64,000 nt of DNA from Macrotrachela quadricornifera (GCA_022393335.1 JAJEKB010020648.1:489296-553295), one strand, 5' to 3'. Numbered from the stretch's first letter, positions 39,171 to 51,430 are shown. Translations and numbers: made by a program. Notes: a model not told the origin generated them from the letters alone.

Positions 39171-39357
39171 ATATCATATTAAAATTAAAGAAACAATACA
39201 TTCAACAAGTAGATTTCAAATTGAACAAAGTATTCTAGTTGAATTATTTCAAGAAAATAAACGATCATTAAATATTGAAACATACCATCTTACAAATAAC
39301 ACTTGGATGGATATTTTTATCATTTGGAAAAAATATTCGTATCGATTCAAAATATAA
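39171..39357 (+). other. Possible orphan exon remnant
   Basis: After 'ttttatcctatag' a stretch of 60 or so codons is open to a TAA, with codon-like composition (ETIHSTSRFQIEQSILVELF...). No ATG, no family match, no neighbouring exon found. It could belong to a lost gene upstream of the dead acetyltransferase. Confidence 0.25.
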
Positions 39358-39556
39358 TTTCTTTTTTTTTTCTGTAATACATTTAGTCGGTGAAATATCG
39401 AATCAATAATTATAGGAGTTAGTATGGTAACAGAGGACATCTTTTATGAAACATGTGTATTGACTCGTTGTGTTCTTATCGAATACCAGTAGAATAGAAC
39501 ACAAGGAAAGAGAAAAAAGAAAAAAAAAACAAATTTATTTATTTTTGATAAAAAAA

Positions 39557-40015
39557 ATGGCAACATCAACAATTGATTCACAATGGAATATTAATACTGT
39601 TACTGAAGATTATTTAGTTGATTTATTACCTTTATTAAAAAGCTATTATGAATTTTATAATCAAACTGAACAAATTCTACTAACAACTGATAATACTTTG
39701 ATGTCATTATGACGTATATTGATATCTAATCTAACTCATGAGGATATTTAAAGGATTGCTCGTGATTTAAAAAATCGAATAGCAGTTAGTTGTATGACAA
39801 TTTTCTAGAGTTAGTCAACATTACAAGGAGATCGTGTTGCAATTATGAATGATCTTTTCTATTTCCCAATAATATCGAGGTTAAAGTCTTGTAGATATTC
39901 TGGTTGCTGAGTATGTGAAACAAGCACATGAACATGATGTTTTGTGTTTAACATGGCAAATATTAGTAGATAATAAACGTGCTCAAATTGTTTATCATAT
40001 CTGAATAAATTCTTT
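39557..40015 (+). pseudogene. GNAT-family N-acetyltransferase, inactivated
   Basis: The ATG at 39557 begins a recognisable GNAT N-terminus (VTEDYLVDLLPLLKSYYEFY). After a stop at 39710-39712 the reading continues as RILISNLTHEDI and, in shifted frames, as the acetyl-CoA-binding region: a diverged 'RGKSLVDILVAEYVKQAHEH' and 'DVLCLTWQILVDNKRAQIVY'. The last is the hallmark beta5-alpha4 segment of GNAT enzymes. At least four stops and two frameshifts break it. The family call rests on these blocks; the original substrate cannot be told. Confidence 0.7.
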
Positions 40016-40023
40016 TCCAGATA

Positions 40024-41036
40024 ATGAATTTTACACGATTAAAAGAATTTTTAGCAATTCTTTTTTTGTTTACTATTATTCTATTTTCACCAATATTTAC
40101 GTTGATTATTTTTATTCTTTTATCATGGTATTGGTCTTTACCAATAACTCTGACTCTATTTCTTCTATATGCTTGTTGGATGTATTTTGATTGGCATACT
40201 GATTCACAAGAAGGACGATGGTCTGATCAACTTCGTCAATTATCAATATTTACTTATTTTACTAACTATTTTCCATTAAAATTAATTAAAACTGAAGACC
40301 TTGATCCAAAACGAAATTATATATTTGGTTATCATCCTCATGGATTTTGTTCCTTTGGTGCATCGGGCAATTTTGCTACAAATGCTACCAATTTTTCCAC
40401 TCTTTTTCCAAATATTCGTCCACATTTAATGATTCTTCGTCTTCAATTTTTCTTTCCATTTACAAGAGAAATCTATCTCAATTTAGGCATTCGTTCTGTA
40501 TCAAGAGAGAGTTGTGAATATCTATTGAGTGGTAAACATGGTCAAGGTCATGCTTTAGTTATAGTTATTGGTGGTATACGAGAACAAAATCTTACACAAA
40601 ATAATAGTATGATCTTGTATTTAAAGAAAAGAAAAGGTTTCGTAAAATTAGCATTACAGTATGGGTAAATTTATTTTTTCGAAAATCAACGTTTGCTTTA
40701 TTATTTATCTGTAGAGCTTCACTTGTCCCGGTTATTTCATTCGGAGAGAATGAATTATATCGACGACATAAGGGTATACCATGGGGACGATTTATATTTG
40801 GCCATATTCCACTTCGACGACCGGTCGTTACTGTTGGTAAGATAGAATCATTTATATAGAAAATAAACCAAGATACCTTTCTAGTTGGTAAACCAATTCA
40901 TGTCGATAAAAATCTGAATGCAACTTCTGAAGATATCGATCAACTTCATCATAAATATATTCAATCTGTTGAACGATTATTTGAACTTAATAAAAATAAA
41001 TATGGATCAGGGCATGTAAAATTAGAAATCGTTTAG
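40024..41036 (+). CDS. DGAT2/MGAT-family acyltransferase
   Basis: Exons 40024-40664, 40715-40836 and 40885-41036, with introns of 50 and 48 bp, give 304 residues. The enzyme transfers fatty acyl groups from acyl-CoA to mono- or diacylglycerol in the ER membrane. Visible features are two N-terminal hydrophobic helices (about 8-55), the active-site HPHG at 104-107 in YIFGYHPHGFCSFGASGNFAT, the 'VIVIGGIREQ' block (usually GGAxE), RKGFVKLAL, and across the first intron YGASLVPVISFGENE. The last exon has VGKPI and a C-terminal 'LHHKYIQSVERLFELNKNKYG'. Between FGENE and 'IPLRRPVVTVVGKPI' about 30 residues normally present are missing, and the Ala and Glu of GGAxE are altered, so activity is uncertain although the frame is intact. 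DGAT2 and MGAT cannot be told apart here. Confidence 0.88.
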
Positions 41037-41285
41037 ATAAACACAAATGTAGATCACACCAAGAACTTTTTCTACCTTGTATTTATAATAGAAAGAAAAA
41101 AAAATATGCCTTTGTTGATGATATTAGTGTCTACATCACATTGATATATTTTATTATGTATAGAATGAGTTACATAAAAATTTTTGACAATATAATAATT
41201 ATTTTTCTAGTTACTAGTTTTTTGTTTTCATCTATTCTTACGTTTTTATTTGTTATTATTCTGGTCATTTTACTTTGTATATATA

Positions 41286-41565
41286 AATAAGTTACGCTCG
41301 TCTAAAGACTCGCTCAGCTCTTTCTTGTAAAAATCGTGTTTCTAAACTACCATTAAGCTATTCATTTATAAAATTAAAAAAAAACCGAAGTCATATTCAA
41401 GTTCCTCGACCTCGATTATCCTTCGATCAACTCTTATAAGAAAATTTCCTTGTTTACCTTTATATAAGTTTTGGACTAATCAGTGAGGTGTGGACATATA
41501 AGCAAGCAAGCAAGCAAACAAACAAACAATTTACGTTTGTAAGACTCTTCTCTACGAGAAAGTGA
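41286..41565 (-). repeat. Dispersed repeat family R1, inverted copy
   Basis: Reverse complement of parts of the tandem units at 60137-61105. Shared blocks are 'gctgagcgagtctttagacg', 'aatgaatagctt', 'tcgaggaacttgaat', 'gcttgcttgcttat' and 'tctcgtagagaagagtctta'-like sequence at the other end. It contains an expanded (gcaa)n(acaa)n microsatellite at about 41502-41529. Confidence 0.7.
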
Positions 41566-41872
41566 ATTATAGTAGTGAATAGTGATTGGAACTTTTACTT
41601 ACTTCGATCAAGATGTATTTTAGTTTTATTTTCAAAATATTAAAAAAAAAAGATTTCAAAGGTTGCTGTTATCGATCCTCATATCCTCCGATAAAAAATG
41701 ACTTTTTTTCAAATATATAATCAAATCACTTATTTTGAAATTCTTTTTTTTTGATTTTTGAAAAGAAAAGTTCATCTGAAAACTACGATGATTAGCGATA
41801 GTAAGATTAGTCACAATACTACATGATTCAAAGTTTTAGCTGTAGATAATAAAAATAAAAAATAACAGAGAG
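41566..41872. other. No gene seen
   Basis: AT-rich spacer between repeat R1 and the 3' end of the glucosidase gene. Confidence 0.4.
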
Positions 41873-44800
41873 TCAAGGACATAGTGGTGTTGCTGGACGA
41901 ATGGATAGACGTGTATCTACTGGAAAAGAGAGCAGATCATTGACTTGAAGAAAACCACGTTGTTGATCATGCTCATATACCAATGATTTAGAACTATCAG
42001 CACTCAATGTACGTACATTAAGATGATACATTGTACTCTCGATTGTTAAATCAAATCTAGCGCCATAATATTTGAGGCCATGAAAGATGAGACCTGTTGA
42101 TTGATTAGGTAAACGAGCTGGTGGCATCACTACGAGCTCATCCATACTCAGACGAAGACCACCATAACCGAAGATAACCGCTTGTAAGAAACCACCAGCA
42201 CCTGTGATGAAATTAACAGCACCAACACCTGATCGAGCTTCAGTCCATACCTAGAACATAGCATTAGATAGATTGAAAAAAGAGAAGAAAGAAATGACTG
42301 ACATTGAATGGTGGTCGGACATAAGTTTCGTAGGAACGTCGAAAGAGTTTTTCTGCAGAATCAAAGTCGCCTAGCTCGAGAAATCCTATTGCATGCATCG
42401 ACCAAGTCATAGCCGGCCCATCATCACGAGTCAGAGGTTCATAGGTCAATAAATCATTGCGTCGTACTTCCTTGCTCATTGGCCACATCAGAGGAAAACC
42501 AAGAAGAACAACATCAGCCTGTTTTATGGTTGTGTTCTCTAAGAACGTTACATAACAATATATGAGCAAAAATAAGAAATGAAGTATTTATTGACTTACT
42601 TGGATTGAAACCTTCGTATTCGAGATGAATTTGACTGAGATTATCGAAGGGAAAGTGAAGATTATTAGCTATGTTAAGCCATGTTTGAGGTACTTGTTTT
42701 TTGGTTATACAACTGACTAAATCGGCAAGTTTAATGGAGAGTGAAGCAATGGCATTGGTAAAAACCGAATTATTTTTGAATGGTTGTGCATCCTCATCGG
42801 GTGGTAAGACCACTAAAGAAAGAAAATTTCATGTATTATATTAATGCTCAATAATAAAATAATTATACTCAAGATTTCATATTGTTGCTTATCCAAGTTG
42901 TATATTGCTCTTGATTGCCAAAAGCGCGCTGTTTCATAGATAAGATCATCACCCATTTCTGATGTTAGCCAAGTTTGATCACCTGTTGCAGCAATGTATT
43001 GTCTTGCAGCAAAGGCAATATCACCAGTAATATGTAATTGATAAAGGCGAACTTCTGGACAACAATCTGGTGTCACATCAACTCCTGTGCGTGCACTCTC
43101 CCAGGGAAATCTAATATTCCATGAGAATGAGAGAGAGATAGATCAAAAAATATTGAATTTTACCTCCATCCTATGTTTCCAAATAGATGTGCATTATCAG
43201 CAGCCGAGTCTCTCAGAGCAATGCGATATGAGAGTATCTCTTTGGCCAATCTACAAGAAACAGAAAGAAGTAAACAGCTTATCCTCTCAACATTACTTCA
43301 AATAATAAACTCGAAAAATTAAATTCGCTAACTAAAGCGATTGACCTCTTTAGTTTATTTTTATTTTAATTTTTATTTCCTCTTTTTAAAAAAAAATGAT
43401 ACGTACGTGGGATAAAATAGAAGAACAGATGGATACATCCAAGTCTCTGTATCCCAAAAGGAATGGCCACCATAATCTTCACCCCGAAGACCTCCACGTG
43501 ACAGACTACCAGGGCTAAGACCATAGAACTGTTTGTGTTCACTGCTTGTAGATAGTGGTGGTAGTGAGCTAAGAATATAGTAAAGTGCAGAATTGACTTG
43601 TCGCTGTAATTCATTATCACCACGAATTCCAATACGTCCATTGGACCAGACATTATTCCAAAGAGAGACATGAGTTGACCATATTTCATTGGGTTGTCGT
43701 TCATTTGATGCTACATATGAAATACAATCATTGACACATTTGATTAGATAATGAGTTTTGAATCTTAACTTACCATAATCAAAACTTCGTTTAGCTCTAT
43801 CCTGTTGTGTATCGAGTGAAGTGACAAAAAGATAAGTTCGATCAGTTTCTTCTGAATCAAGTTGAAGACCATTCGAAGGCAATGGTGTATAATACATAAA
43901 TAAGGGTAGTAGATCTGGCTGAAATTGATTATCTTCCACTTCACGTGTCATTCCTGCTAAAAGTCTTCAAACAACAACAAAAAAACGAGATAGATTCTTT
44001 GTAAGATAATGCACGATACTCACACATGCTTATCATCACGAGATAAAACTTGTAAGTCGAAATCGACACTATTTATTTGTTCGTTTACTTCGACTAGCAC
44101 CACAATTGTATGCCCTATGACAATAGAGAAAGAAAACTATGGATTGGCTATGTTATCTTGATATTCGAACCCTTGGCTGCCAAACGTGTGATCACCACAT
44201 ACGCAATGAGTAGTTCAGTGTATTCTTGTGAAGCAAAAATACGACGTTCGATTCGAATCTGATCATTTTCAAGTTTCTCAGTAAATGTACCTGTGCACAG
44301 AATAGATAGATAGTTCAGCCAGTATGCATTTTATGATAAAATTCTTACCTGATGCAACATCAAGTGAATAAGACGATGATGATGGACTTATTTTAAACTT
44401 CCAATTGAGTGTACTGGGAATGCGAGCGCGATGACTTGTGCCTATGTTATGTGCAAAGATAACAATTCAAAATAAACAAAGAATAACAAACCATTCTCTC
44501 CATTGTAGAGTCCATTCATATAGATGAAATCACTGAAGATGACAGTGGCTACATGGCCATTGCCCACATAAGGCATAATACGATAATCGATGATAGAACC
44601 ATTCGAAGGTAATCTATAAACTTATTATCTATAAGAGACAGTATCAATAAATACCTACTTGTCTGTGGTGAAAATAGTCGTCGAAATTGATGAATCGGTC
44701 GATTCTCTACGAGTCAAAAGGAGAACTGGAGTGAGAATAGCAACCAGACTTAGAATGATTATAAGTGTAATAATCGTTGCGATTAATATCTTCTTTCGTT

Positions 44801-44894
44801 TCGTATGTTGTTGATTATCAGATGGATTAACACGATTATTGCATGAAAATAATCGTTGAAGAAATGTTGCTTCATTATTTGTTTTCAAAGACAT
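41873..44894 (-). CDS. PGGHG: Membrane-anchored GH65 glucosidase, PGGHG (ATHL1)-like
   Basis: Twelve exons in transcription order: 44894-44659, 44613-44492, 44441-44349, 44290-44171, 44114-44024, 43964-43774, 43710-43407, 43250-43164, 43110-42869, 42812-42600, 42538-42303, 42250-41873. Introns are roughly 45-61 bp except the 87-bp seventh, and the frame stays open to give 770 residues. The family removes glucose from glucosyl-galactosyl-hydroxylysine of collagen. Landmarks are MPYVGNGHVAT, NGLYNGENGTSHRARIP, YGLSPGSLSRGG, GHSFWDTETWMYPSVLLFYP, PWESARTGVDVTP, a PPDED (D501-E502, likely acid region), KQADVVLLGFPL, GPAMTWSMHAIGFLELGD and VWTEARSGVGAVNFITGAGGFLQA. Residues 36-60 are a single hydrophobic helix after a basic N-terminus, predicting a type II membrane protein; vertebrate PGGHG lacks this anchor. 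Substrate specificity is inferred from family only. Confidence 0.92.
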
Positions 44895-45599
44895 TTCAAT
44901 GTATACTGATTATTTTTCTTCAATGGTTCTGTTTTATAACAACACCAATATTATATCTAATAGTTTTACTCTTTTATTACTTTTCTTTACTTTATTTCTA
45001 TTCAATCTGGTCTGATCTCACCTCTTTTCTACCTTATCTTTTTCTTATGTACTAAGTAGAGAAGAGAAATTGAAGAAATCATCTACAAGTGATACTTACA
45101 TACTTCAGAGCAATATGACTGTGGTTGATCACATCATAAACTACTATTTTCACATATAAATTCTCCACTTTTTTCTGTTTGATTGAAAGGAAATATGAAA
45201 ATGTATTTCTACTAAACAGCTTAAATGATAGAGTATCTAAAGAATAGAATATCTTTTATGTTAAATATCGGAAAAAAACTATACTTCTAATAGATAACAC
45301 ATAATGAATGCTTGACTTTTGAATTTATGTTCTCTGATCTTTTTGAAAAACATCTTATTCAGAATTAAATACATTATAGAATAGAATGAAACCAGTTCTA
45401 TATTTTAGTATTAAATTATTTATATCAAATACGCACTTTATTTCTGAGATAAAGCGAGGTCGCGAATTTTTATTCCATTAAATTAATTTAACTAGTTAAA
45501 TAAAGTTTCTGGAATACTATTATCATAATAATTAAACGACAAAGATAATTTTTGAACAAATTAGATTCTAGATGAGTGTTAATAAAAGCTTTATTCGAT
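44895..45599. other. No gene seen; upstream region of the glucosidase gene
   Basis: AT-rich. No supported exon on either strand. Confidence 0.4.
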
Positions 45600-46640
45600 T
45601 AAAAACAATTGCTTTTATTTACATCAATTTCGAATTTTTGTGTTCGATGATTAAAACAATCAGCGACATAAAGATATCCATTCTTATCTATTGTTAAACC
45701 GTATCAGTCAATATCATCGATAATTATTTGTATTGTTTCAACGACACTATTGGAATAACATTTTTCATTTTCATATTAAAATTTATGTTTTAAATCATTT
45801 GAAATATTTTCTTTAGGATTTTATTTTATTTTTCTGTTAATACAAATAAATAACTTTTATATTCGTTCTTTATGGCTTTTTCAAATATTTTATTCAAAAT
45901 CAAATACATGGCAAAACAGAGCGAAATGAATTTGACATTTTAACATAAAACTATATCGTAAAGATACCTTAATTTCTAGAATAGACAACTGAAATGGCCC
46001 TAACAGATTCATTGTGATTTTGTTGTTTAAACAGCCTAACTTTTAACCTCTTCGATTGCATAATTTTATCAATGTCATTTCATCTATAATAATTCACAAT
46101 ATTGAGATAACTCTTTCGCGACTATTGTTAATCATCAGCGAAATACATGAAGTTCTTTATGCATTGTATCAATAGGTAATTTTTCTTCACCTGTAGTTTT
46201 TAATAATATAATGGTCTATTGCATGCAGTATTTAAAAAATGCTTCACAGGAGTAAATACAAAAGTAGATCACTCGCTACTTTTAAGTACTAATGTACGAA
46301 ATTTGACTATTTCATCAATTCGCATAGACTTAATAAACTTACCAGATGATACAACAATAGAAATTTTGTTGATAAATGATTTCGAATCTTATTGAATTGA
46401 GATGTTTGATAGTTGATCAAGTTCTTCTGTTAATTTTATTTTCAATTGATTTAAATCAGTTTTATTAAATTCATTTTCTTCACGGATTTCTCTCTATTAA
46501 GCTTCTGACGATGTTCTGTTAAATGATTAAAACAAAAATCTTTTGAACATCCTTCACATTTATAAACAGTTTTTTCTTTATTAAACGTAAAACATTGTAC
46601 CCTAGTACTATAGTTACCATTGCCATATATTCAGTAGTAT
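45600..46640 (-). pseudogene. TRIM-like B-box / coiled-coil / NHL gene, inactivated
   Basis: On the minus strand, 46501-46580 reads KTVYKCEGCSKDFCFNHLTE, a B-box-like zinc finger. It is followed by charged coiled-coil-like fragments in shifting frames (QLKIKLTEELDQLSN). At 45716-45605 there is one NHL blade (YGLTIDKNGYLYVADCFNHR). Stops and frameshifts separate these pieces and most propeller blades are gone. The order finger - coiled coil - NHL matches the TRIM-NHL-like architecture common in bdelloid genomes. Confidence 0.65.
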
Positions 46641-46748
46641 GATGATGGCAAATTTAGGTATATTTACTCTGACTAAGATAGCACATGCTATCAGAAAATG
46701 ATTCAATGCCAATAAGCATCATTAGGAAATAGAAGAACAAAAAAAAAT

Positions 46749-48941
46749 GGTGTCACCCCGATTCGTCCCAGATGAAAATTAATTGATTCTGAATTCGTCC
46801 CAGTCTATATAAGACCATAATTAATTTATCAATCAGGATAAATTTTAATGATATAAGAGAAAGAGTGATATATTGCTGTGTTCTATACCACGTACTTATA
46901 ACGTGTCGTAAGATGACTCATAGTATAGGTATTGCCCATATATTTTCTTTCTCTTTCTTTCCTAGTGTATCGGTTGTGGTTATATCATTTCTTTCGTTCT
47001 CTCAGATATTTTCCCCACCAAATTTTATTAGTTTCTTTCTTTAATGTCTTTGCAACTATGATATCTTAACTCATAGATTTTTCCAGGTGTAATACCGTTG
47101 GTATAATCCATTCTATCGTTTTTTGAACATACTATATAAGTAGATGCCCCTACCATGTGAAAGAAGTGTGTCAGTTCAGTCTGCTCAATCTAGTCTCAAG
47201 TCTGTTTTATCTGATTGATCAATTTGCGTTTGTCTTAAAATGTTTCGATTTACGACCAGTGAACGAAATCAACAGGTTCTAAACTATTTGGATTTTCAAT
47301 ATACTGTTAAACGAATCAATAAAACCAGCGTCGAATGGCGTTGTCGAAATAGAAGTTGTTCTAACACATTATCATTATCACTTGATAATACATGTATTCG
47401 TCGCGAGCTAATTGCTCACAATAAATCTTGTCAAGTAACTCAACCAAGCAAAATTATTGTTGAACAAACACTTGAAATAATGAAGCAACGAGCACGTGAA
47501 GAAACAAAATCTATTTCAAAAATCTCTAGCGAAGAAATCGTAGCTGCTCGAATGAGAAATCCTGATGTACCAACTGGATTTTATTTTCCTTCTCTTACCT
47601 CAATTGATTCTACTCTTTATCGTCAACGTTCACGAAATTATCCAGCTTTACCAAAACGTTTAGCTGATTTGGGTCTATCAGGAGAATGGTGTACAACAAA
47701 CCATGGTTAACGTTTTCTATTAATCGACGAATCTCGTAAATTCTTCTATCCTTTTTAATATTGCATAAAACATTGTTTTTAGATGGTGATGGTGAAAGAA
47801 TATTTATGTCTGGATCACAGTGGAGTCTAACATTTTTGTCGTATTGTTCAAGATGGTATGTCGATGGGACTTTCTTGACGAAACCATTATTATTTGCTCA
47901 AATTTATATAACTTTTGGTTACCTTGATGGATTTCTCGTACCTTGTATTTATTGTCTGACATCCAGACAAAATCAACTTACATATGAAAAAGTTTTCAAT
48001 CATCTGATATCAATTGGATTAACTCATCTTCACATCATATTTTCTCCAAATGCTCTTACATGTAACTTCGAACTGGGCAGCACTAAAGCTGCTACTGATT
48101 TATTCCCAAATATTGATATTACTGTTTGCGTTTTTCATTATTCTCAGGAATTATGAAGAAAAATAACTGACCTAAAACTTAACAAACTTGTCTCTCGATC
48201 AAAAAAAATAGTAATTATTCGGAAGAAGAAAAATGAAAAGCTCGTCAATGGTTCTCTGGAGCCATTGGTTTGGCACTTACTCCACCATCATGTGTGGAGT
48301 TTGTATGGACAAATATAATGCATAAGTATGCTCATGAATCTTCATCTGTACAAGAGTTTAATGATTATATGGTTGATAATTTTGTATGCCAACAATCATC
48401 TCGTTATTCGATTAGTGTTTGTAATGTGTACAATAATATTCGAGAAAAGTTTCCCTGCACAAATAATGCGGCGGAAGGCTACCATTATCGAATGTCTATC
48501 ATCTTTCCACCTCATCCTCCCATCTACGAATTCATTCGTCGTCTCAAAGACGAACATGAGTATCAACATCATAAATCAGAAGAAGCTCAAGTTCAAGTTA
48601 AAAAATGAAAACAAATATACGAAAAAATAGATGGAAAACTTCTTGAGTTGATCAACCAATACGAAAATGGAGAATCAATTTTACTTGAATTAGCTATTAA
48701 ATCAGGTGAAACAGTTAAGATTGATCAAAGAAAAAACAAAATCTTCATATGTTACTTGAGTTTTCTTTTACTAAATATGTTCATAATTTTTTTCTTTTTC
48801 TGCTATATAAAGTTTGATACAGAATAAATTAAAATTCAGACAACGTTAGATATCTTAATTGATAAGTTAATTAGGGTATTATATAGACTGGGACGAATTC
48901 GGAATCGATTTTTTTGGCATGGGACGAATCGAGGGTAGACC
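46749..48941 (+). mobile_element. Mutator-like (MULE) DNA transposon with ~90-bp TIRs
   Basis: The left end (46749-46837) and right end (48853-48941) are inverted copies. Both start GGT(g/c)T(c/a)CCC(c/t)CGATTCGTCCCA and both contain a second ATTCGTCCCAGTCTATATAA about 30 bp further in, so each TIR carries a direct repeat of ATTCGTCCCA. Long TIRs around a FLYWCH/MULE transposase are typical of the superfamily. No convincing 8-11-bp target duplication was found. Confidence 0.8.
47240..48760 (+). pseudogene. FLYWCH/MULE transposase, inactivated
   Basis: Exon 1 (47240-47705) encodes a FLYWCH-type zinc finger (FTTSERNQQVLNYLDFQYTVKR cut by the C-x5-C and H pattern), then PALPKRLADLGLSGEW. A 77-bp phase-1 intron leads to exon 2 (47783 on) with the MULE core: WYVDGTFLTKPLLFAQIY, a position where the second catalytic Asp is expected reading FELGSTKAA, and CVFHYSQEL. 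A TGA at 48154, a frameshift before 48234 and further TGAs at 48234 and 48606 break the rest (VWTNIMHKYAH, FPCTNNAAEGYHYRM, HPPIYEFIRRLKDE). Dead, but recently enough that every domain is still legible. Confidence 0.85.
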
Positions 48942-49656
48942 AGTCAGCCACTTTGTCAATAAATGATATCATATATAAGAGACTGAAATTTATCATTCAT
49001 TTGAATAAGTTAAGTAAGTCTCTTAACAACAAATTAGATAGGATCAGATAGGGTCGTTAAAAGTTTTTTTCGTTTTTCTTCTACTGAGTAATTTTCTTTC
49101 ATATTTAACTTGTTATTGATTATTAATTAAATGACTCTTTCTGTTCCAAATGTAACAGTTATTTAATTGATAATCAATAACAAATTGAATATGAAAGAAA
49201 ATTATTCAATTGAATGAAAAACATCCAAAATTTAAGCATTTACATATCTTTTTTTCGGAAATAAATATACTACTGTTACATTGGAACAGAAAGAGTAGTA
49301 TATTTATTCCCATCCCAAATTTTTCTTTAAGGGTGCGAGGATGAGTACTGTCCATTTCTTCTAACTACTTTTCTTTTAGCGTTGAATTAATGTATGTTTT
49401 CTACATCAATTGAACCCAGAGAGATACTGCTCTTGTTGGATAAAGACAACGGAAAGACGTTTTATGTACGTACATGGTCTTATCGCTGTTAGCCTTTGTG
49501 TCTCTAACAACCAGGGTCTCTGTGGTCGCGCGCGCGCATGTGAATATAAATATACATCAATTCATTTATTTCTTTTCAATTAAAATTACACAGCAATCAA
49601 AATAAAATACTCAATAGCTGAAAATGAATAAAATTTATAAGTTCATCCCGTTAATT
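48942..49656. repeat. Small nested hairpins and a CG-alternating run
   Basis: 49086-49140 pairs with about 49160-49215 (arms near 50 bp; 'attttctttcatat' and its inverse). 49259-49275 pairs with 49295-49311 (ggaaataaatatactac inverted). 'Tctgttccaaatgtaacag' (about 49140-49158) is inverted at about 49276-49296, so the two hairpins are related. An alternating CGCGCGCGCGCATG run lies at 49527-49540. No gene seen. Confidence 0.6.
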
Positions 49657-50570
49657 TCATGGTATTTCAATATTAAATCGTTGTATTCGATTGTTACTAC
49701 AATCAGCAACATACAGATTACCTTGTTGATCAAATGACAATCCCTCGAAATCATTGAGTTGACTTGCTTGTGCTCCTTGACCATTTCCACCAACAATAAC
49801 ATTTCCTTGTTGTGCTCCTTTAGGCCAACGTACAATTCGATGATTCCAGTTATCAGCTACATAAACAGTACCCAATTGATCAACCACAACTCCATTTGGA
49901 GAAAACAAATGCATCAGACTATTTCCATATCCTTGTCCACCAGCTACAACAATACCTTCTTTTGCACCTTCTGTCCATTTCATCACACGGTGATTCCAAC
50001 CATCAGACACATATACTGAATGTTCTCGATCGACAAATATGTAAATGGGATAACTGAGCTGATCTAGACGATTTCCTTGTCCGTTTCCACCTGCTACTAC
50101 TATTCCTTGGAATTCACCTATTCTATATCTTCTTACTTCATGTTTGTCATAATCAGAGACATAGAGAAATCCATTGTCATCCATTGTCAATTTCGAGCAA
50201 TAGATATTCGAAATAATTATTTCTCCAATTGTTCCATTTTGACGAGGCCATCTAACTACTCTCCTATTTCCCTGATCACAAATAATAAGACTATCTCTCT
50301 CTTTATCGACGACCACATCTGGTGGCCCATTCAATTGATGAGTATTATTCCCTCGTCCATGTCCACCTGCCACGATTTGTCCATTTGTTTCATCCAATTT
50401 CCATGCTACAATACGGTCATTTCCATAATCAGCAATATAAATTGTTTGGTCATCATCCACATATAAACCGTAAGGGCGAGAGAGTGTTAGATTGTGTCCT
50501 CCTACTGTTTGACCCTTCTGGTTCCATGTGGCATTTGAAGGAATATCTATCAAACTGGCACGAAATGGTA
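49657..50570 (-). CDS. NHL-repeat beta-propeller protein, 5' end incomplete
   Basis: This terminal exon runs from a phase-1 acceptor (ctttcttttag) at 50571 down to the stop at 49657 and encodes about 304 residues. The frame has no ATG near its start, only TTG, so at least one upstream exon exists but was not identified. The body is six NHL blades of the form RPYGLYVDDDQTIYIADYGN, DRIVAWKL..VAGGHGRGN and so on, ending DCSNNRIQRFNIEIP. Compared with the propellers at 20.7 and 25.3 kb it has the regular 'VVAGGNGQGN' linker between blades and much better kept repeats. Propellers of this type in bdelloids follow a signal peptide or membrane anchor; none is visible here. No stops or frameshifts. 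Confidence 0.8.
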
Positions 50571-51360
50571 CTAAAAGAAAGAGAAAACATGATCATCATT
50601 AAAAGAAATCTTTGATTTTCCTTGAATTGCGAGAAACGACAAACTTATATAATATTGCTTTTACTCTGTTTGATGTAATAGAGAAGAATAGAGAGAGTTT
50701 TCAGTTGTTGTAAAGAAAAGTCCTATTATAATATATTTTACTGATGTCTATATCAATGATTTCTCAGATATAAAGAAAATGTAAATTAGAGAGAAACTTT
50801 TTCTTGCTAGAAGTAGTTTAAAATCCTCGAAAGGCATATAGAACATTGTTAAATATCATATATTGAAATATTGATAGAAAAAATACAGAGATTTCTTGTT
50901 CTGTAGTGGTCTTTTTTTTCTTTTTATATCCATTGTTTTGTTGAAATCGAGATAAAAAATATATAAATCTTATCCAGAAGACAGTATATTTCTTGAAGTT
51001 TTATTTTATATAATTTGGGACAGTGTTCTATCGAGCAGATAGGTGAGCTCACTCAAAACTATTGTCTCTTTTACTTTCATTCTCATTATTAATAGTATTC
51101 ATTTTGTCTGTTTCATATAACAGTCCTAAGGAAAATCTTTGATGATTCAGCGCAAGATTCTTGGAAGATATGATCAGCATCCTGTCAGAATCTCAAAATT
51201 GGAAAAATAATGGATTTTTGTTCTTATCTCTTAGAATGTGATTGGAATTTCTCGAAGATTTTGTCCAGTATCATGAGAGGTCTTTATAGAATTGAAGTAG
51301 ATTTTCTTCGGGATGGCATTAGGTTCTTGGCAGAAATTTCTAAATGAAATATTTTAAAAA
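50571..51360. other. Upstream of the NHL exon; first exon not identified
   Basis: Should contain the missing 5' exon(s) of the NHL gene. An ATG at about 51112-51110 (minus strand) opens 17 codons ending near a gtgagc donor, but its phase (2) does not fit the phase-1 acceptor at 50571, so it was not joined. Confidence 0.35.
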
Positions 51361-51430
51361 TGAACGCGTAGAGTACTGATCTCTAGACCTCCAGTTTACA
51401 TACTGATCAGCTTACTCAAGCTGAATGTGT
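51361..51430 (-). repeat. tRNA-like sequence (SINE-type), copy 2
   Basis: On the minus strand this resembles 19393-19470, sharing 'ggtctagagatca' and the 'cagctt..gtaagctg' A-box region, with a degenerate B box 'cgttca'. See copy 1. Confidence 0.4.

Noticed and set aside
50077..50466. 129-codon plus-strand open frame
   Set aside because: Antisense shadow of the NHL propeller; its regular repeats come from the sense strand.
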